Shown here one piece after another: positions 15,501 to 23,660 of a stretch of DNA of 64,000 bases (position 1 is its first letter; every line of letters begins with the position of its first letter). Location of the stretch: the NCBI RefSeq assembly GCF_002250505.1, contig NZ_NJGY01000005.1, positions 211,157 to 275,156 of the forward strand, given 5' to 3'. The notes below the pieces were generated by a model. That model had not been told where the DNA came from, did no database searches, and saw only the letters and a list, made by a program, of their open reading frames with translations. The position numbers and the translations under genes are program-made. Source of the stretch: Janthinobacterium sp. PC23-8 (GTDB lineage: Bacteria > Pseudomonadota > Gammaproteobacteria > Burkholderiales > Burkholderiaceae_D).

Positions 15501-16138
15501 CCAGCAACCCCGATGACGCGGCCATCGTGCTGGCCATTATCAGCATGGCCCACAGCATGAAGCTGCAGGTGATCGCCGAAGGCGTGGAAAACGATGCGCA
15601 ACTGGCGTATTTGCGCCGCCATGGCTGCGATGAAATGCAGGGCTATTATTTCAGCCGCCCCGTGCCGCAGGACGAGTTCGAACAGATGTTAATGAAAGGC
15701 AAACATCTGCAGGCGCCGGGCGACGACGGCAACGAAGAGCAGCAAACCTTGCTCATCGTCGATGACGACGTCTTCATGCTCGACGTGCTGAGCGACTTCC
15801 TGGCCCAGGATGGCTACCGCATCTTCACCGCCCAGACGGCCGCCGAAGGCTTCGACATCCTGGCGCGCCACCGGGTGCAGGTGATTCTGTGCGACCAGTG
15901 CATGCCGGCCATGAGCGGCACGGAGTTCATGGAAAGAGTCAAGCACCTGTGCCCGGATACCTTCCGCATCATGCTGTCGGCCCATGCCGACCTGACGCCC
16001 ATCATGGCGGCCATCAACCACGGCGCCGTTGACCGCTTCTATACCAAGCCCTGGAAGGGCGCGGTGTTGCGCGAAAATATACGCGAAGGCTTTCGCCTGC
16101 ATGGCTTGCTGCACGGCCCGGCACCAGCGGCCGCCTGA
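12509..16138 (+). CDS. Multidomain response regulator: REC-REC-GAF-PAS-GGDEF-EAL-REC
   Basis: This 1209-aa cytoplasmic protein probably makes and/or degrades cyclic di-GMP under phosphorelay control. Receiver domains lie at about 1-120 (Asp53), 130-250 (Asp183) and 1080-1200 (Asp1129). A GAF-like domain is at about 325-500 and a PAS domain at about 510-640. GGDEF is intact (718-722), preceded by RVRD in the position of the product-inhibition I-site. The EAL domain starts with EVLIR (846-850) and retains ELTESS and DDFGTGYSS. I prefer the TTG start because GGGAG lies six bases upstream and MSARILIIEDNA begins the receiver cleanly; an ATG at 12485 adds eight residues. No histidine kinase is adjacent. 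Confidence 0.92.
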   Translation: MSARILIIEDNATNMELMVYLLRAFGYTPLAAYDGEEGVRMARSEVPDLIICDVHLPKLDGYGVVAELKKDPALRKIPALAVTALAMVGDRERLLEAGFNGYIGKPIEPDLFVAELESFLPVAPSTPVKNDICTILIVDDHVLNREFLTALLGYGGHRLLQASNGAEGLDIMRTERPDLIISDILMPNMDGYEFVSRVHANPALADVPIIFYTATYREQEAILLAQACGVRWVLPKPSDPEVIVRTVNEALGLVAPGAPASARLRAAEMPEAGKLAGIEQHVSGYLDELETSSQQISQLAGQGEGSPPVPEDLAIMTQRLSRSLASLQAVSLRLTALIELGMELGAERDPRALIAAGCKVAQNICVARYACIGVLEEGADKLSYFSSCGTEKNIRQIAAAPRTGVLSRLLEQQRPHRVNGLKGDPAALGLPDTHPPVHSFLGVAIASRERVHGWLYLVDKLGAPEFSEIDERVVATVAAQIAVAYDNLLLYDEIKRHHEQLTLDMAARIRLDEDLRRFRLAMDATADAIFLVDRAGACFVDVNQTACRMLGFEREDFLQVGPGRAHDGPSQLDELYEKLLAGDQGAPMAELQLHRKDGSPLAVEVQRRTLRSGQSWILVAVARDITERKEAEQRLLKLAHFDTLTGLPNRSQFYDSLTHALSQAQEHQWSVAVLFLDVDRFKNVNDTLGHTIGDELLRQFSSRLVDCLRVRDTIGRFGGDEFAAILILPDGVQHSVSVVDKIREAMRKPFDLQGHEVTVTASIGIAVYPDDALDADTLIQYADTAMYRAKEAGRDAFRFFTAEMNAQSMARLDMENALRRAIDNEQFVLFFQPKVHIGSGRVSGAEVLIRWRRPGHGMVSPAVFIPLLEETGLIVRVGNWVLDQACRMIADWCASSIGPVHLSVNVSGIQFFVGGLEEEVLRAIRKHAIAPDLLELELTESSLMSNAEETIAVLRNLKALGIQISIDDFGTGYSSLAYLKRFPIDKLKIDIAFVREVTSNPDDAAIVLAIISMAHSMKLQVIAEGVENDAQLAYLRRHGCDEMQGYYFSRPVPQDEFEQMLMKGKHLQAPGDDGNEEQQTLLIVDDDVFMLDVLSDFLAQDGYRIFTAQTAAEGFDILARHRVQVILCDQCMPAMSGTEFMERVKHLCPDTFRIMLSAHADLTPIMAAINHGAVDRFYTKPWKGAVLRENIREGFRLHGLLHGPAPAAA

Positions 16139-16332
16139 TCCTTCCTGGTGCTTGCCATTGCCTGGAATGGACAGCAAGGCAGACTATCGCGCGGCAGTCA
16201 GACCCGCCAAAAAAGTGCTGCAGAAGAAAAAGGCGGGGCTGGCCGGCAAGGCGTCCTGGCCCGGCGCCCGGTGTTTCATCAGGGCTATCTTCGGTGGTAT
16301 GCTTGGGGCAGAACAAAGAGAGATTGCCCGCC

Positions 16333-17028
16333 ATGCTACAAAAAGCACCACGCCGTACCCGCGAACGCATCCTGGAATTGTCGCTGCGCCTGTTTAATGA
16401 ATTTGGTGAGCCGAATATCACGACCACCGTGATTGCGGAAGAGATGAATATCTCGCCCGGCAACCTGTATTATCACTTTCGCAACAAGGACGATATTGTC
16501 AATTCGATCTTCGTCCAGTTCGAGGCGGAAATCGAACGCATACTGACCGTGCCCAGCGGCCGCCGCTCGAATATCGAGGATGTCTGGCTGTACCTGCACC
16601 TGATGTTCGAGCTGATCTGGCGCTACCGTTTTTTCTACCGCGACCTGAATGACTTGCTGTCGCGCAACCGCAAGCTGGAGCTGCATTTCAAGCTGATCCT
16701 CGCGCACAAGATCAAGGTGGCCACCCAGCTGTGCGAAGACTTGCGCAGCGAGCAATCGCTGGTGGCGTCGGACATGGACATTGGCGCCATGGCGACCAAT
16801 ATGGTGGTGGTCGCCACCTACTGGCTGTCGTATGAATACGTGCGCAATCCGCGCAAGTACAGCGAACAGCAGTCGATGTCCGATGCGCTGGCGCGCGGCT
16901 GCTACCAGGTGCTGTCGCTGATCGGCCCGTATCTGCGCGATGAGACCCATCTGCTGTTCCGTAAGCTGTCTGAACAATACCTGACTACACTGCAAGAAGA
17001 TGGTCGGCTGACCGACGGCGCGATTTGA
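16333..17028 (+). CDS. TetR-family transcriptional regulator
   Basis: The 231-aa protein begins with the TetR helix-turn-helix: RTRERILELSLRLFNEFGEPNITTTVIAEEMNISPGNLYYHFRNKDDIV (residues about 8-58). A large helical C-terminal ligand or dimerisation domain follows, with FFYRDLNDLLSRNRKLELHF. The ATG at 16333 has only a weak AGAGAGA site. It probably forms an operon with the next two genes, as the gaps are 14 and 8 bp. The ligand and regulon are not evident. Confidence 0.85.
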   Translation: MLQKAPRRTRERILELSLRLFNEFGEPNITTTVIAEEMNISPGNLYYHFRNKDDIVNSIFVQFEAEIERILTVPSGRRSNIEDVWLYLHLMFELIWRYRFFYRDLNDLLSRNRKLELHFKLILAHKIKVATQLCEDLRSEQSLVASDMDIGAMATNMVVVATYWLSYEYVRNPRKYSEQQSMSDALARGCYQVLSLIGPYLRDETHLLFRKLSEQYLTTLQEDGRLTDGAI

Positions 17029-17042
17029 ACTAGGAGACCGTG

Positions 17043-17816
17043 ATGGCTTGGAAAAAATTTCCGTATCCCGACAATACGTATGTCTACACCCCCTTGTCGC
17101 TGGAAGCGGCCTGGCAGCGCCTGCATGCGGGCGATGTCGAGCCGTTTCCCCGGCAGGCGGCGCTGGTGCAAGCCTGGATCGCCTGCCATGCGGGCGACTT
17201 CGAACGGGCGGCCAAGCTGGGCCTGGCCGTGGGCGTGCCCGGTTATAGCGTGGCGCACAAGGCCACTTGCATGCATGCCACCCATCTGGAAATGCATGAG
17301 GCTGACAAACTGGCGCTGTTCGAGGAAGTGGCAGAGCGCTGCGAGCGCCAGCAGACCGAGCAGCCCGACAATCCGGCCGGTTTTTACTGGCATGCCTACA
17401 GCCTGGGCCGCTATGCGCTGGGCATTTCGGTGGTCAAGGCGTTGGCCCAGGGCATGGGCGCGAAGGTGCGCAACAGCCTGAACCGCACCGTGACCTTGGC
17501 GCCGCTGCATGCCGATGCACATATCGGCTTCGGCATTTACCACACGGAAATCATCGACAAGGTGGGCGCCCTGATCGGCGGCCTCAGCTATGGCGCCAGC
17601 AAGGACGATGGCTACCAGCACTTCAAGACGGCGCTGGCCCTGAATCCGGACTCGGCCTCGGCGCACAGCGAATACGCGCGCGCCTTGACCATGCTCGAAG
17701 GAAATAAAAAACTGGCCGAAGCGATGGCCTTGTATGAACAGGCCGCCGATTGCGTGGCGGTCGATGCGAAGGAGCGTCTCGAAGTCGAGGCTGCTATTGA
17801 TGAACTGAAGAAATAG
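17043..17816 (+). CDS. TPR-like helical protein of unknown function
   Basis: The 257-aa protein is rich in helical pairs with TPR-type spacing (for example AALVQAWIACHAGDFERAAKLGL and YQHFKTALALNPDSASAHSEYARALTM). It has no signal peptide and no catalytic motif that I can see. GGAG sits seven bases before the ATG. It is sandwiched between the TetR gene and the LOG gene on the same strand, suggesting joint control. Confidence 0.7.
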   Translation: MAWKKFPYPDNTYVYTPLSLEAAWQRLHAGDVEPFPRQAALVQAWIACHAGDFERAAKLGLAVGVPGYSVAHKATCMHATHLEMHEADKLALFEEVAERCERQQTEQPDNPAGFYWHAYSLGRYALGISVVKALAQGMGAKVRNSLNRTVTLAPLHADAHIGFGIYHTEIIDKVGALIGGLSYGASKDDGYQHFKTALALNPDSASAHSEYARALTMLEGNKKLAEAMALYEQAADCVAVDAKERLEVEAAIDELKK

Positions 17817-17824
17817 AGGGTCCT

Positions 17825-18373
17825 GTGATCAAGGCTTTATGTGTGTACTGTGGCGCCAATGCTGGCGTCACCCCCCAATATGCGGTGGCGGCGCGCGAAC
17901 TTGCGCACGTGCTGGTGTCGGAAAATATCGCGCTCGTCTATGGCGGCGGCAATGTGGGCCTGATGGGCGTGATCGCCGATGAAGTGCTGCGCCTGGGCGG
18001 CGAAGTGACGGGCGTGATCCCCACCGCGCTGGTCGAGCGCGAAGTGGGCCATACGGGCCTGACGCGCCAGTTCGTGGTGAAGGACATGCATGAACGCAAG
18101 GCCATGATGGCCAGCCTGTCCGACGCCTTTATCGCCATGCCGGGCGGTTACGGCACCCTGGAAGAACTGTTTGAAATGCTGACCTGGGCCCAGCTGGGCA
18201 TCCACGCCAAGCCGATCGGGCTGTTGAATGTCGACCATTTTTATGATGGCTTGATCAGCTTTGTGCAAAACGGCCGCGAGCAGGGTTTTGTCCGCCCGCA
18301 GCACGCCGCCTTCCTCAATGCCGATGCCGATCCGGCCGCGCTGGTGCAGCGCCTGAAAGACTGCGCCCCCTGA
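17825..18373 (+). CDS. LOG-family protein (TIGR00730), nucleoside-5'-monophosphate phosphoribohydrolase type
   Basis: The 182-aa Rossmann-like protein has the two LOG signatures: YGGGNVGLMGVIADEVL and MPGGYGTLEELFE, with a conserved R/K-rich MHERKAMM segment. LOG enzymes cleave nucleotide monophosphates such as cytokinin riboside monophosphates to a base and ribose 5-phosphate. The physiological role in bacteria outside plants is often unclear. The start is GTG. It lies 8 bp after the TPR-like gene. Confidence 0.88.
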   Translation: MIKALCVYCGANAGVTPQYAVAARELAHVLVSENIALVYGGGNVGLMGVIADEVLRLGGEVTGVIPTALVEREVGHTGLTRQFVVKDMHERKAMMASLSDAFIAMPGGYGTLEELFEMLTWAQLGIHAKPIGLLNVDHFYDGLISFVQNGREQGFVRPQHAAFLNADADPAALVQRLKDCAP

Positions 18374-18667
18374 TCCTGGCGCCTTGCTTGCAGACCAGCC
18401 ATGTACCGTGAAGGGCATGGCTGTTTTGTTTTTGGTGCGACAAGTTAACACGGTGTAATATTGTAATTTTTATAGTTGCAAAAATTCCACATGTGCATGT
18501 TTTTTTGAGCACAAAGATGATTTTTCGACATGGATGTGTTCTACTGACCCCTGTCAAGCAAGCTGTGCCGAATTTGGACCATGTCTTGCCGACGTTCTCC
18601 CCCATGGCTCCGACTTTCCTCAACGTTGGCCCCGATCTTGCGGCTCCATTTCTCAAAGGTAAATATT

Positions 18668-19282
18668 TTGAAAACCCTGACGATCTTGCGTAGCGCGGCG
18701 ATTGCCGCTGTGTTCGCCGCTGGCGCCGCCCAGGCCCAGCAATCCGTCATCACCTTCAATGCGCTCGAGCGTTCCGGCTTCGATACCACCTTCCTCGATT
18801 CCTACAGCGAAGCGGGCTACAAGTTCGATAATAACCTGTGGTATTCCCTGAGTTCGCCCAAGCAGAATAATTACACCTATGCCGGTTCGGCCGGCCTGAG
18901 CGCCGAAGTCGGGTCGATCACTACCATGGCGCGCGCAGATGGCGCCGCCTTTTCGCTCAACAAGATCAGCCTGGCCGATTACATCAGTGCGCCGGGTGCA
19001 TATGATGTGACCTTTGTCGGTGCCAAGGTCGGGGGTGGCACCGTCAGCCAGACCTTCACTGTGGGCGGCGTCAACAACTTGAACAACAATTTCAACAACT
19101 ACACCTTTACCGGTTTCAATAACCTGGTATCGGCGTCGTGGCAGCAGGGCTTGTTGCATACCTATCAGGTCGACAATATCGGCGCGTCCGTCAGCGCCGT
19201 GCCGGAACCGGGCGCCTGCGCCATGCTGCTGGCCGGCCTGGGCTTGCTGGGTTTTATGCGCCGGCGCAAGAATGCCGCCTGA
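18668..19282 (+). CDS. PEP-CTERM sorting-domain protein, secreted
   Basis: The 204-aa protein starts at TTG (AAAGG nine bases upstream) with a Sec signal peptide ending AAQA|QQ. A Ser/Asn/Gly-rich beta-type body follows. The C-terminus is VPEPGACAMLLAGLGLLGFMRRRKNAA, the PEP motif, hydrophobic helix and basic tail recognised by exosortase. Such proteins are exported and processed in EPS-producing bacteria. The exosortase gene is not in this window. The 294-bp AT-rich gap upstream probably holds the promoter, but I cannot fix a clear box. Confidence 0.85.
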   Translation: MKTLTILRSAAIAAVFAAGAAQAQQSVITFNALERSGFDTTFLDSYSEAGYKFDNNLWYSLSSPKQNNYTYAGSAGLSAEVGSITTMARADGAAFSLNKISLADYISAPGAYDVTFVGAKVGGGTVSQTFTVGGVNNLNNNFNNYTFTGFNNLVSASWQQGLLHTYQVDNIGASVSAVPEPGACAMLLAGLGLLGFMRRRKNAA

Positions 19283-19307
19283 GCAAGCAATGTTCGTAAA
19301 GTCCGTA

Positions 19308-19334
19308 AAAAAAGCCGCTGTCAGCGGCTTTTTT
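19308..19334 (+). terminator. Intrinsic terminator after the PEP-CTERM gene
   Basis: AAGCCGC and GCGGCTT arms with a short loop are followed by a T-run. An A-run on the other side means it can also serve the convergent metallopeptidase gene on the minus strand, whose stop lies at its edge. Confidence 0.8.
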
Positions 19335-19843
19335 CATGACCACAGGCGCTGGCCGGAAAGGTCGAGCTGTGTCAGGTACAGGCGCACGTCGAATTCATAC
19401 TGGTGATACTGCGGCTCCATGTAGGTGCACAGCTTGTAGAAGGCCTTGTCGTGCTGTTTTTCCTTCACGTGCGCCAGTTCGTGCACGGCGATCATGCGCA
19501 AAAATTCCAGCGGCACTTCCTTGAACAGCGTCGATACGCGGATTTCATGCTTGGCTTTCAGCTTGCCGCCCTGCACCCTTGAAATCGAGGTGTGCAAGCC
19601 CAGTGCATGCTGGATCACATGGATCTTGCTGTCGAACGCGACCTTGCTGATCGGTTCGGCGTTGCGCAGGAATTCATGCTTGATCTCTTGCACATACTCG
19701 TACAGCGCTTTGTCGTTGCGTACATCGTGTGCTTGCCGATAGCGTTTTTGCAGCACCTCGCCCAGTTTGTCCTGGGCAATCAGTTGCTGTACTTGCGCTA
19801 ACGTTTGCTCGGAATAAGCGCTCAGGTATTTCAGGGCAGGCAT
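19334..19843 (-). CDS. YgjP-like zinc metallopeptidase-fold protein
   Basis: The 169-aa protein contains the zinc signature HELAHVKEKQHDKAFY (HExxH plus a downstream His), typical of the YgjP/WLM-like metallopeptidase group. The N-terminal half is helical with basic segments (LQKRYRQAHDVRNDKALYEYVQEIKHEFL). No signal peptide is seen, so it is probably cytoplasmic. I chose the ATG giving MPALKYLSAYSEQ because the upstream 14 codons look non-conserved. The substrate is unknown. Confidence 0.75.
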   Translation of the reverse strand: MPALKYLSAYSEQTLAQVQQLIAQDKLGEVLQKRYRQAHDVRNDKALYEYVQEIKHEFLRNAEPISKVAFDSKIHVIQHALGLHTSISRVQGGKLKAKHEIRVSTLFKEVPLEFLRMIAVHELAHVKEKQHDKAFYKLCTYMEPQYHQYEFDVRLYLTQLDLSGQRLWS

Positions 19844-19960
19844 CAAGGGGCAGGGTAGGGATCGGTCGAGGCGAGAATGTACCACACTGTGCCTGCTGCC
19901 ACAGCGAGGGCCATGCCCGCCTCAGGCGGCGCCGCCAAGTGTCGCCGCGCCGCCAGGGCC

Positions 19961-20350
19961 TCAGGCGTCGTCTGCGTCCTTGTCTCGGCTCGTTTTCTGC
20001 GATGTCTTGCTGCGGCTATCAGCGTCGCGATTGGCCGATTGACGGCTCTCGCCGCCTTTGCGGCCGATCTCGGCCATGTGCTCGCGGTTGCGGCTGACGG
20101 CCTCGCCCCCTTTTTGTCCGGCCCGGCGTGCTTCTTCCGAGTCGAATTCGTGGGCGGTGCCTTTCTGGTGCGCGGCCTGGCCGCCCTTGCTGGCGATTTC
20201 GCGCTGCTGTGCTTCGCTCATGGCGGCAAAGCCTCGCTTGCCGCTGCCTTTCTGGCTGGCCTGGCCTTCGCTTTTCTGGCTGCTGCCAGCGCTCTTGCCC
20301 TGCTCGTTGCCCTGCTCGTTGCCTTGTTCACTGCCTTGATTGGTAGCCAT
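19961..20350 (-). CDS. KGG-motif general stress protein (GsiB/Con-10 type)
   Basis: The 129-aa, very hydrophilic protein starts with a short tandem repeat (GNEQGNEQGK, 12-bp units in the DNA). It then carries KGG-type motifs: REIASKGGQAAHQKGT, RRAGQKGGEAVSRNREH, AEIGRKGGES. Proteins of this group are intrinsically disordered and accumulate under desiccation, salt or starvation stress. The tail is rich in Ser, Lys and Asp. GGAG sits upstream of the ATG. It lies 55 bp downstream of the phasin gene on the same strand. Confidence 0.88.
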   Translation of the reverse strand: MATNQGSEQGNEQGNEQGKSAGSSQKSEGQASQKGSGKRGFAAMSEAQQREIASKGGQAAHQKGTAHEFDSEEARRAGQKGGEAVSRNREHMAEIGRKGGESRQSANRDADSRSKTSQKTSRDKDADDA

Positions 20351-20405
20351 GCTGTTCTCCTTGCTGTCGGTGCCTGTGGTAGGGGGCGGATGCGGGGAGG
20401 GCGGT

Positions 20406-20909
20406 TCAGTGGGCCTGTGCCTGGTCCTGCCTGCCGGCTTCGGGCTTGCGACTGGCGCCATCGCTGTGGGCGTCCACATGCATCCTGGCTATCATGTCAC
20501 GCTGGCGCTGCGTGGCTTTTTCGGTTTCTTCGGCCGTCTTGCGCACCAGTTCGTCGGCAAAGGCAACGGCGGTGCGGCTTGCTTCGGGCAAATGGGCTTC
20601 GGCCGTGCGGTTCATTTCGACATTGGCGTCGGCCATCAGGTGGGTCAGTTGCTGCTGATACTGGCGCAGCTTGTCGGTGCCCGGCGGTACATGGCTGGCC
20701 GCCGCCGACAGCGCTTCGCTGCCGCCGCGCGCCGTCAGGATGCGGTGGTTGGCGCTGGCCATTTCCTCGAGCATGTCTTGCGCCATGCGCATGTTCAATT
20801 GGTTCACGCGCATGGCCGTGTCGAACATTTTGCGCGACAGTTCGGTGACAAAGTTAAGCTGTACGTCCAGGTGGGCTTGCAGGGCGGGGCTGATACTGTT
20901 TGTGAACAT
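20406..20909 (-). CDS. Phasin-family protein
   Basis: The 167-aa amphipathic helical protein resembles phasins, which coat polyhydroxyalkanoate granules. It has the N-terminal LDVQLNFVTELSRKMFDTAMRVNQLNMRMAQDMLEE region and a long coiled segment rich in Ala, Gln and Glu. No signal peptide or membrane segment is seen. The C-terminal tail is hydrophilic and variable. It shares its strand with the KGG stress gene, consistent with a storage and stress transcript. Confidence 0.78.
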   Translation of the reverse strand: MFTNSISPALQAHLDVQLNFVTELSRKMFDTAMRVNQLNMRMAQDMLEEMASANHRILTARGGSEALSAAASHVPPGTDKLRQYQQQLTHLMADANVEMNRTAEAHLPEASRTAVAFADELVRKTAEETEKATQRQRDMIARMHVDAHSDGASRKPEAGRQDQAQAH

Positions 20910-21198
20910 GTTCTACCTCAATAAGGACTGGTTCGGGAAACATCCGGCGGATCCGGATGCGCGTTCAGATCAAGCAAAGAGATAGACGCCGCGAATGGCG
21001 GCAGGTTCCATGCCGGTGCCATGTTTTCGGCGCTGCGGGCGGGCGCATGTCTGAAAAAAACGTCGGAGTTGTGGCAGATCAAGCGATGCGTGGATCGTGA
21101 CCCAGACCAGGGTGGCCTGGAAAATGCTGAGAAAGTGGCCCAGCCGTGCGACAATACCGGCCTCGCGGCAGTGCGGCCCAGCGCCGTTCGCCACGGCT

Positions 21199-21216
21199 TT
21201 CGCGAATTGTCGCGAA
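21199..21216. promoter_or_regulatory. Palindrome in the purU upstream region
   Basis: TTCGCGA and TCGCGAA are perfect 7-bp arms with a 4-bp spacer, lying 38 bp before the purU start in the 344-bp gap shared with the phasin gene. It could be an operator. No other gene or RNA is visible in this gap. Confidence 0.35.
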
Positions 21217-21253
21217 GGTTCATCGACTACTTATTGACCTGCCTTTCGCGACC

Positions 21254-22123
21254 ATGACGCATCCCGAATATATACTGACCCTGTCCTGCCTGGACCAGCG
21301 CGGCATCGTGCACCGCGTGTCCGGCTTCCTTGCCGAGCATGGCTGCAACATCATCGATTCGGCCCAGTTCGGCGACCAGGAATCGCAACTGTTTTTCATG
21401 CGCGTGCATTTCGCGCTGGAAGACGCCGCCATCGGCGACGGCGCGCTGCGCGCCGATTTTGCAGCCCTGTCGCAGGCCATGCAGCTGAACGGACAATTAC
21501 ATGACGCGCACGCCAAGCCGCGCGTGATGCTGATGGTGTCGAAGATCGGCCATTGCCTGAACGACTTGCTGTTCCGCTACAAGAGCGGCCTGCTGAACGT
21601 GGAAATTCCCGCCATCGTGTCGAACCACATGGAGTTCTACCAGCTGGCGGCCAGCTACAATATTCCATTCCACCACCTGCCGCTGGCCGCCGGTGCGCCG
21701 GAGGCGGCCAAGCTGGCGCAGGAAGCGAAAATCATCGAGCTGCTCGACGCTCACCGGATCGACCTGGTGGTGCTGGCGCGCTACATGCAAATCCTCTCGC
21801 CGGGCCTGTGCCAGGCGCTCGACGGGCGCGCCATCAATATCCACCATTCCTTCCTGCCCAGCTTCAAGGGCGCCAGGCCATATGCCCAGGCGCATCACCG
21901 CGGCGTCAAGCTGATCGGCGCGACGGCCCATTTCGTCACCGGCGACCTCGACGAAGGCCCGATCATCGAGCAGGACGTCGAGCGGGTCGACCATGCGATG
22001 GACGCCGATACGCTCACGGCGATCGGCCGCGACGTCGAATGCGTGGTGCTGGCGCGCGCCGTGAAATGGTTCGTGGAACACCGCATCTTGAAAAATGGCA
22101 ACAAGACAGTCGTCTTCCGCTGA
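21254..22123 (+). CDS. purU: Formyltetrahydrofolate deformylase
   Basis: The enzyme hydrolyses 10-formyl-tetrahydrofolate to formate and tetrahydrofolate, balancing one-carbon pools. The 289-aa protein has an N-terminal ACT domain (LTLSCLDQRGIVHRVSGFLAEHGCNI). The C-terminal formyltransferase fold carries VSNH, LARYMQILSP and NIHHSFLPSFKGARPYAQAHHRGVKLIGATAHFVT...DEGPIIEQ, with the catalytic His and Asp of the family. The start is chosen where the ACT domain begins. yaeQ follows after 26 bp. Confidence 0.95.
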   Translation: MTHPEYILTLSCLDQRGIVHRVSGFLAEHGCNIIDSAQFGDQESQLFFMRVHFALEDAAIGDGALRADFAALSQAMQLNGQLHDAHAKPRVMLMVSKIGHCLNDLLFRYKSGLLNVEIPAIVSNHMEFYQLAASYNIPFHHLPLAAGAPEAAKLAQEAKIIELLDAHRIDLVVLARYMQILSPGLCQALDGRAINIHHSFLPSFKGARPYAQAHHRGVKLIGATAHFVTGDLDEGPIIEQDVERVDHAMDADTLTAIGRDVECVVLARAVKWFVEHRILKNGNKTVVFR

Positions 22124-22149
22124 CCTCCAACTTCCCTGACCCAGACACA

Positions 22150-22692
22150 ATGGCACTCAAAGCAACAATATTCAAAGCCGATCTGCAGATCGCCGACATG
22201 GACCGCAATTACTACCAGGGGCATGCGCTGACCCTGGCCCGCCACCCGTCGGAAACCGACGAGCGCATGATGGTGCGCCTGCTGGCGTTCGCCATCCACG
22301 CCGACGAGGCGCTAACCTTTACCAAGGGCCTGTTCGATACCGAAGAGCCTGACCTGTGGCGCAAGGATTTGACGGGCGCCATCGAACTGTGGATCGAAGT
22401 GGGCCAGCCCGACGAAAAGCGCATCCTGAAAGCTTGCGGGCGTTCGGAGCAGGTGATTGTCTACAGCTATGGCGCGACCAGCCATATCTGGTGGAAGCAG
22501 ATCGCCAACAAGCTGGAACGGGCGAAAAACCTGACCGTCATCAACCTGCCGTCGGACGCGGCGCAGGACATGAGCAAGCTGGCCCAGCGCAACATGCAGC
22601 TGCAATGCACGATCCAGGATGGCCAGATCTGGCTGACCGACAGCGTCAATACGGTGCTGATCGACCGCGAGCCGGTCAAGCCGGCGCGCTGA
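22150..22692 (+). CDS. yaeQ: YaeQ-family protein
   Basis: The 180-aa protein matches the YaeQ family by its whole layout. It starts MALKATIFKADLQIADMDRNYY, with ARHPSETDERMMVRLLAFA, LWIEVGQPDEKRILKA and IVYSYG...WW in order. The family has a PD-(D/E)XK nuclease-like fold, and the WIEVGQPDE segment fits the core. A biochemical role is not established. It is probably co-transcribed with purU. Confidence 0.9.
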   Translation: MALKATIFKADLQIADMDRNYYQGHALTLARHPSETDERMMVRLLAFAIHADEALTFTKGLFDTEEPDLWRKDLTGAIELWIEVGQPDEKRILKACGRSEQVIVYSYGATSHIWWKQIANKLERAKNLTVINLPSDAAQDMSKLAQRNMQLQCTIQDGQIWLTDSVNTVLIDREPVKPAR

Positions 22693-22707
22693 CCGGTTTG
22701 CCCTGCC

Positions 22708-23493
22708 TCAGTTGGGTGCGGCGCCCAGGCGCCTGATGCTGCTCGAGCGTTGCATGCTGCGGCTGACCTGCGGGTCACCATAGTAGCTGACCTCGCCCGA
22801 GCCGCCGATGCTGATGGCCAGCTTGTCTTTCGCCCATACTTCGGCTTCGCCCGAGCCGCCGATGCTGACCTGCACCTGCCTGGCGGCCAGGCGGCCGGCG
22901 TCGATATGGCCCGAGCCGCCGATCGAGGCCGTCAGCTGTTCCGTCTTGCCGCTGGCCTTGAAATTGCCGCTGCCGCCGATGGCGACCGAGACGAGGCGCA
23001 CGTCGAGCTGGCCCGCATCGATCGAGCCCGAGCCGCCCACGTCAAAACGCAGTTTTTCACCGCGCAGGCCGCTGGCGTTGACGGCGCCCGAGCCGCCCAC
23101 GCTGACCCTTTCGATATTGCTTGCATACACCACGATGTGCAGGGTCGTCTGGCGCAAATTGGTGTTGCGCCTGGCCGGGCGGATGCGCAGGGTGCCGTTT
23201 TCGACCACCGTGTCGATCAGCGGCAGGAGATTGTCATCGGTTTCGATGGTGAGGCTTTCCGTGTTGCCGATGCGCAGTTCCACGGTGCCTGGCACATTCA
23301 GGGCCACGCCGTTGAAACGGCCCACCTCGCGCTGTTGCTTTTGCAGCTTGCCGCTGCCCTTGACGCTGTTGCCGGCAATCCAGTCTATCGGCGAGGCCAG
23401 GGTGGGCGCGGCAGGCGCGGCCAGGGCGAAGACGCTGGCGGCCAGCAGCAGGGCGGTGGTGGCGCGGCGCGCTCGATAGTGGGGCGATGTCAT
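22708..23493 (-). CDS. Exported head-GIN domain (DUF2807) beta-repeat protein
   Basis: The 261-aa protein has a signal peptide (residues about 1-33), then a DUF2807 beta-helix. The repeat is clear: five (V/I)GGSG motifs (VGGSGAV, VGGSGSI, IGGSGNF, IGGSGHI, IGGSGEA/IGGSGEV) about 18-20 residues apart, each turning one rung. A likely destination is the periplasm or outer membrane. AAGGAA precedes the ATG. It converges with yaeQ. The function of such proteins is not known. Confidence 0.82.
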   Translation of the reverse strand: MTSPHYRARRATTALLLAASVFALAAPAAPTLASPIDWIAGNSVKGSGKLQKQQREVGRFNGVALNVPGTVELRIGNTESLTIETDDNLLPLIDTVVENGTLRIRPARRNTNLRQTTLHIVVYASNIERVSVGGSGAVNASGLRGEKLRFDVGGSGSIDAGQLDVRLVSVAIGGSGNFKASGKTEQLTASIGGSGHIDAGRLAARQVQVSIGGSGEAEVWAKDKLAISIGGSGEVSYYGDPQVSRSMQRSSSIRRLGAAPN

Positions 23494-23660
23494 GGCGGTT
23501 CCTTGTTCAATGGGGTTGACTGCATGGTAACCGCTGGGTGGCATGCGGCCCAGCGTCGTGCGACAGACTGCGCCGTGGCGGGCACAGAATGCAGGCGGTG
23601 GCGACCACGGGGCATGAGGTATCATGCCGGTATTGCATATAGAACGAGCACTGGAATGAC

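Noticed and set aside
16139..16332. Small gene between the GGDEF/EAL protein and the TetR gene
   Set aside because: Short frames exist but lack a ribosome-binding site and run into the TetR gene in the wrong frame.
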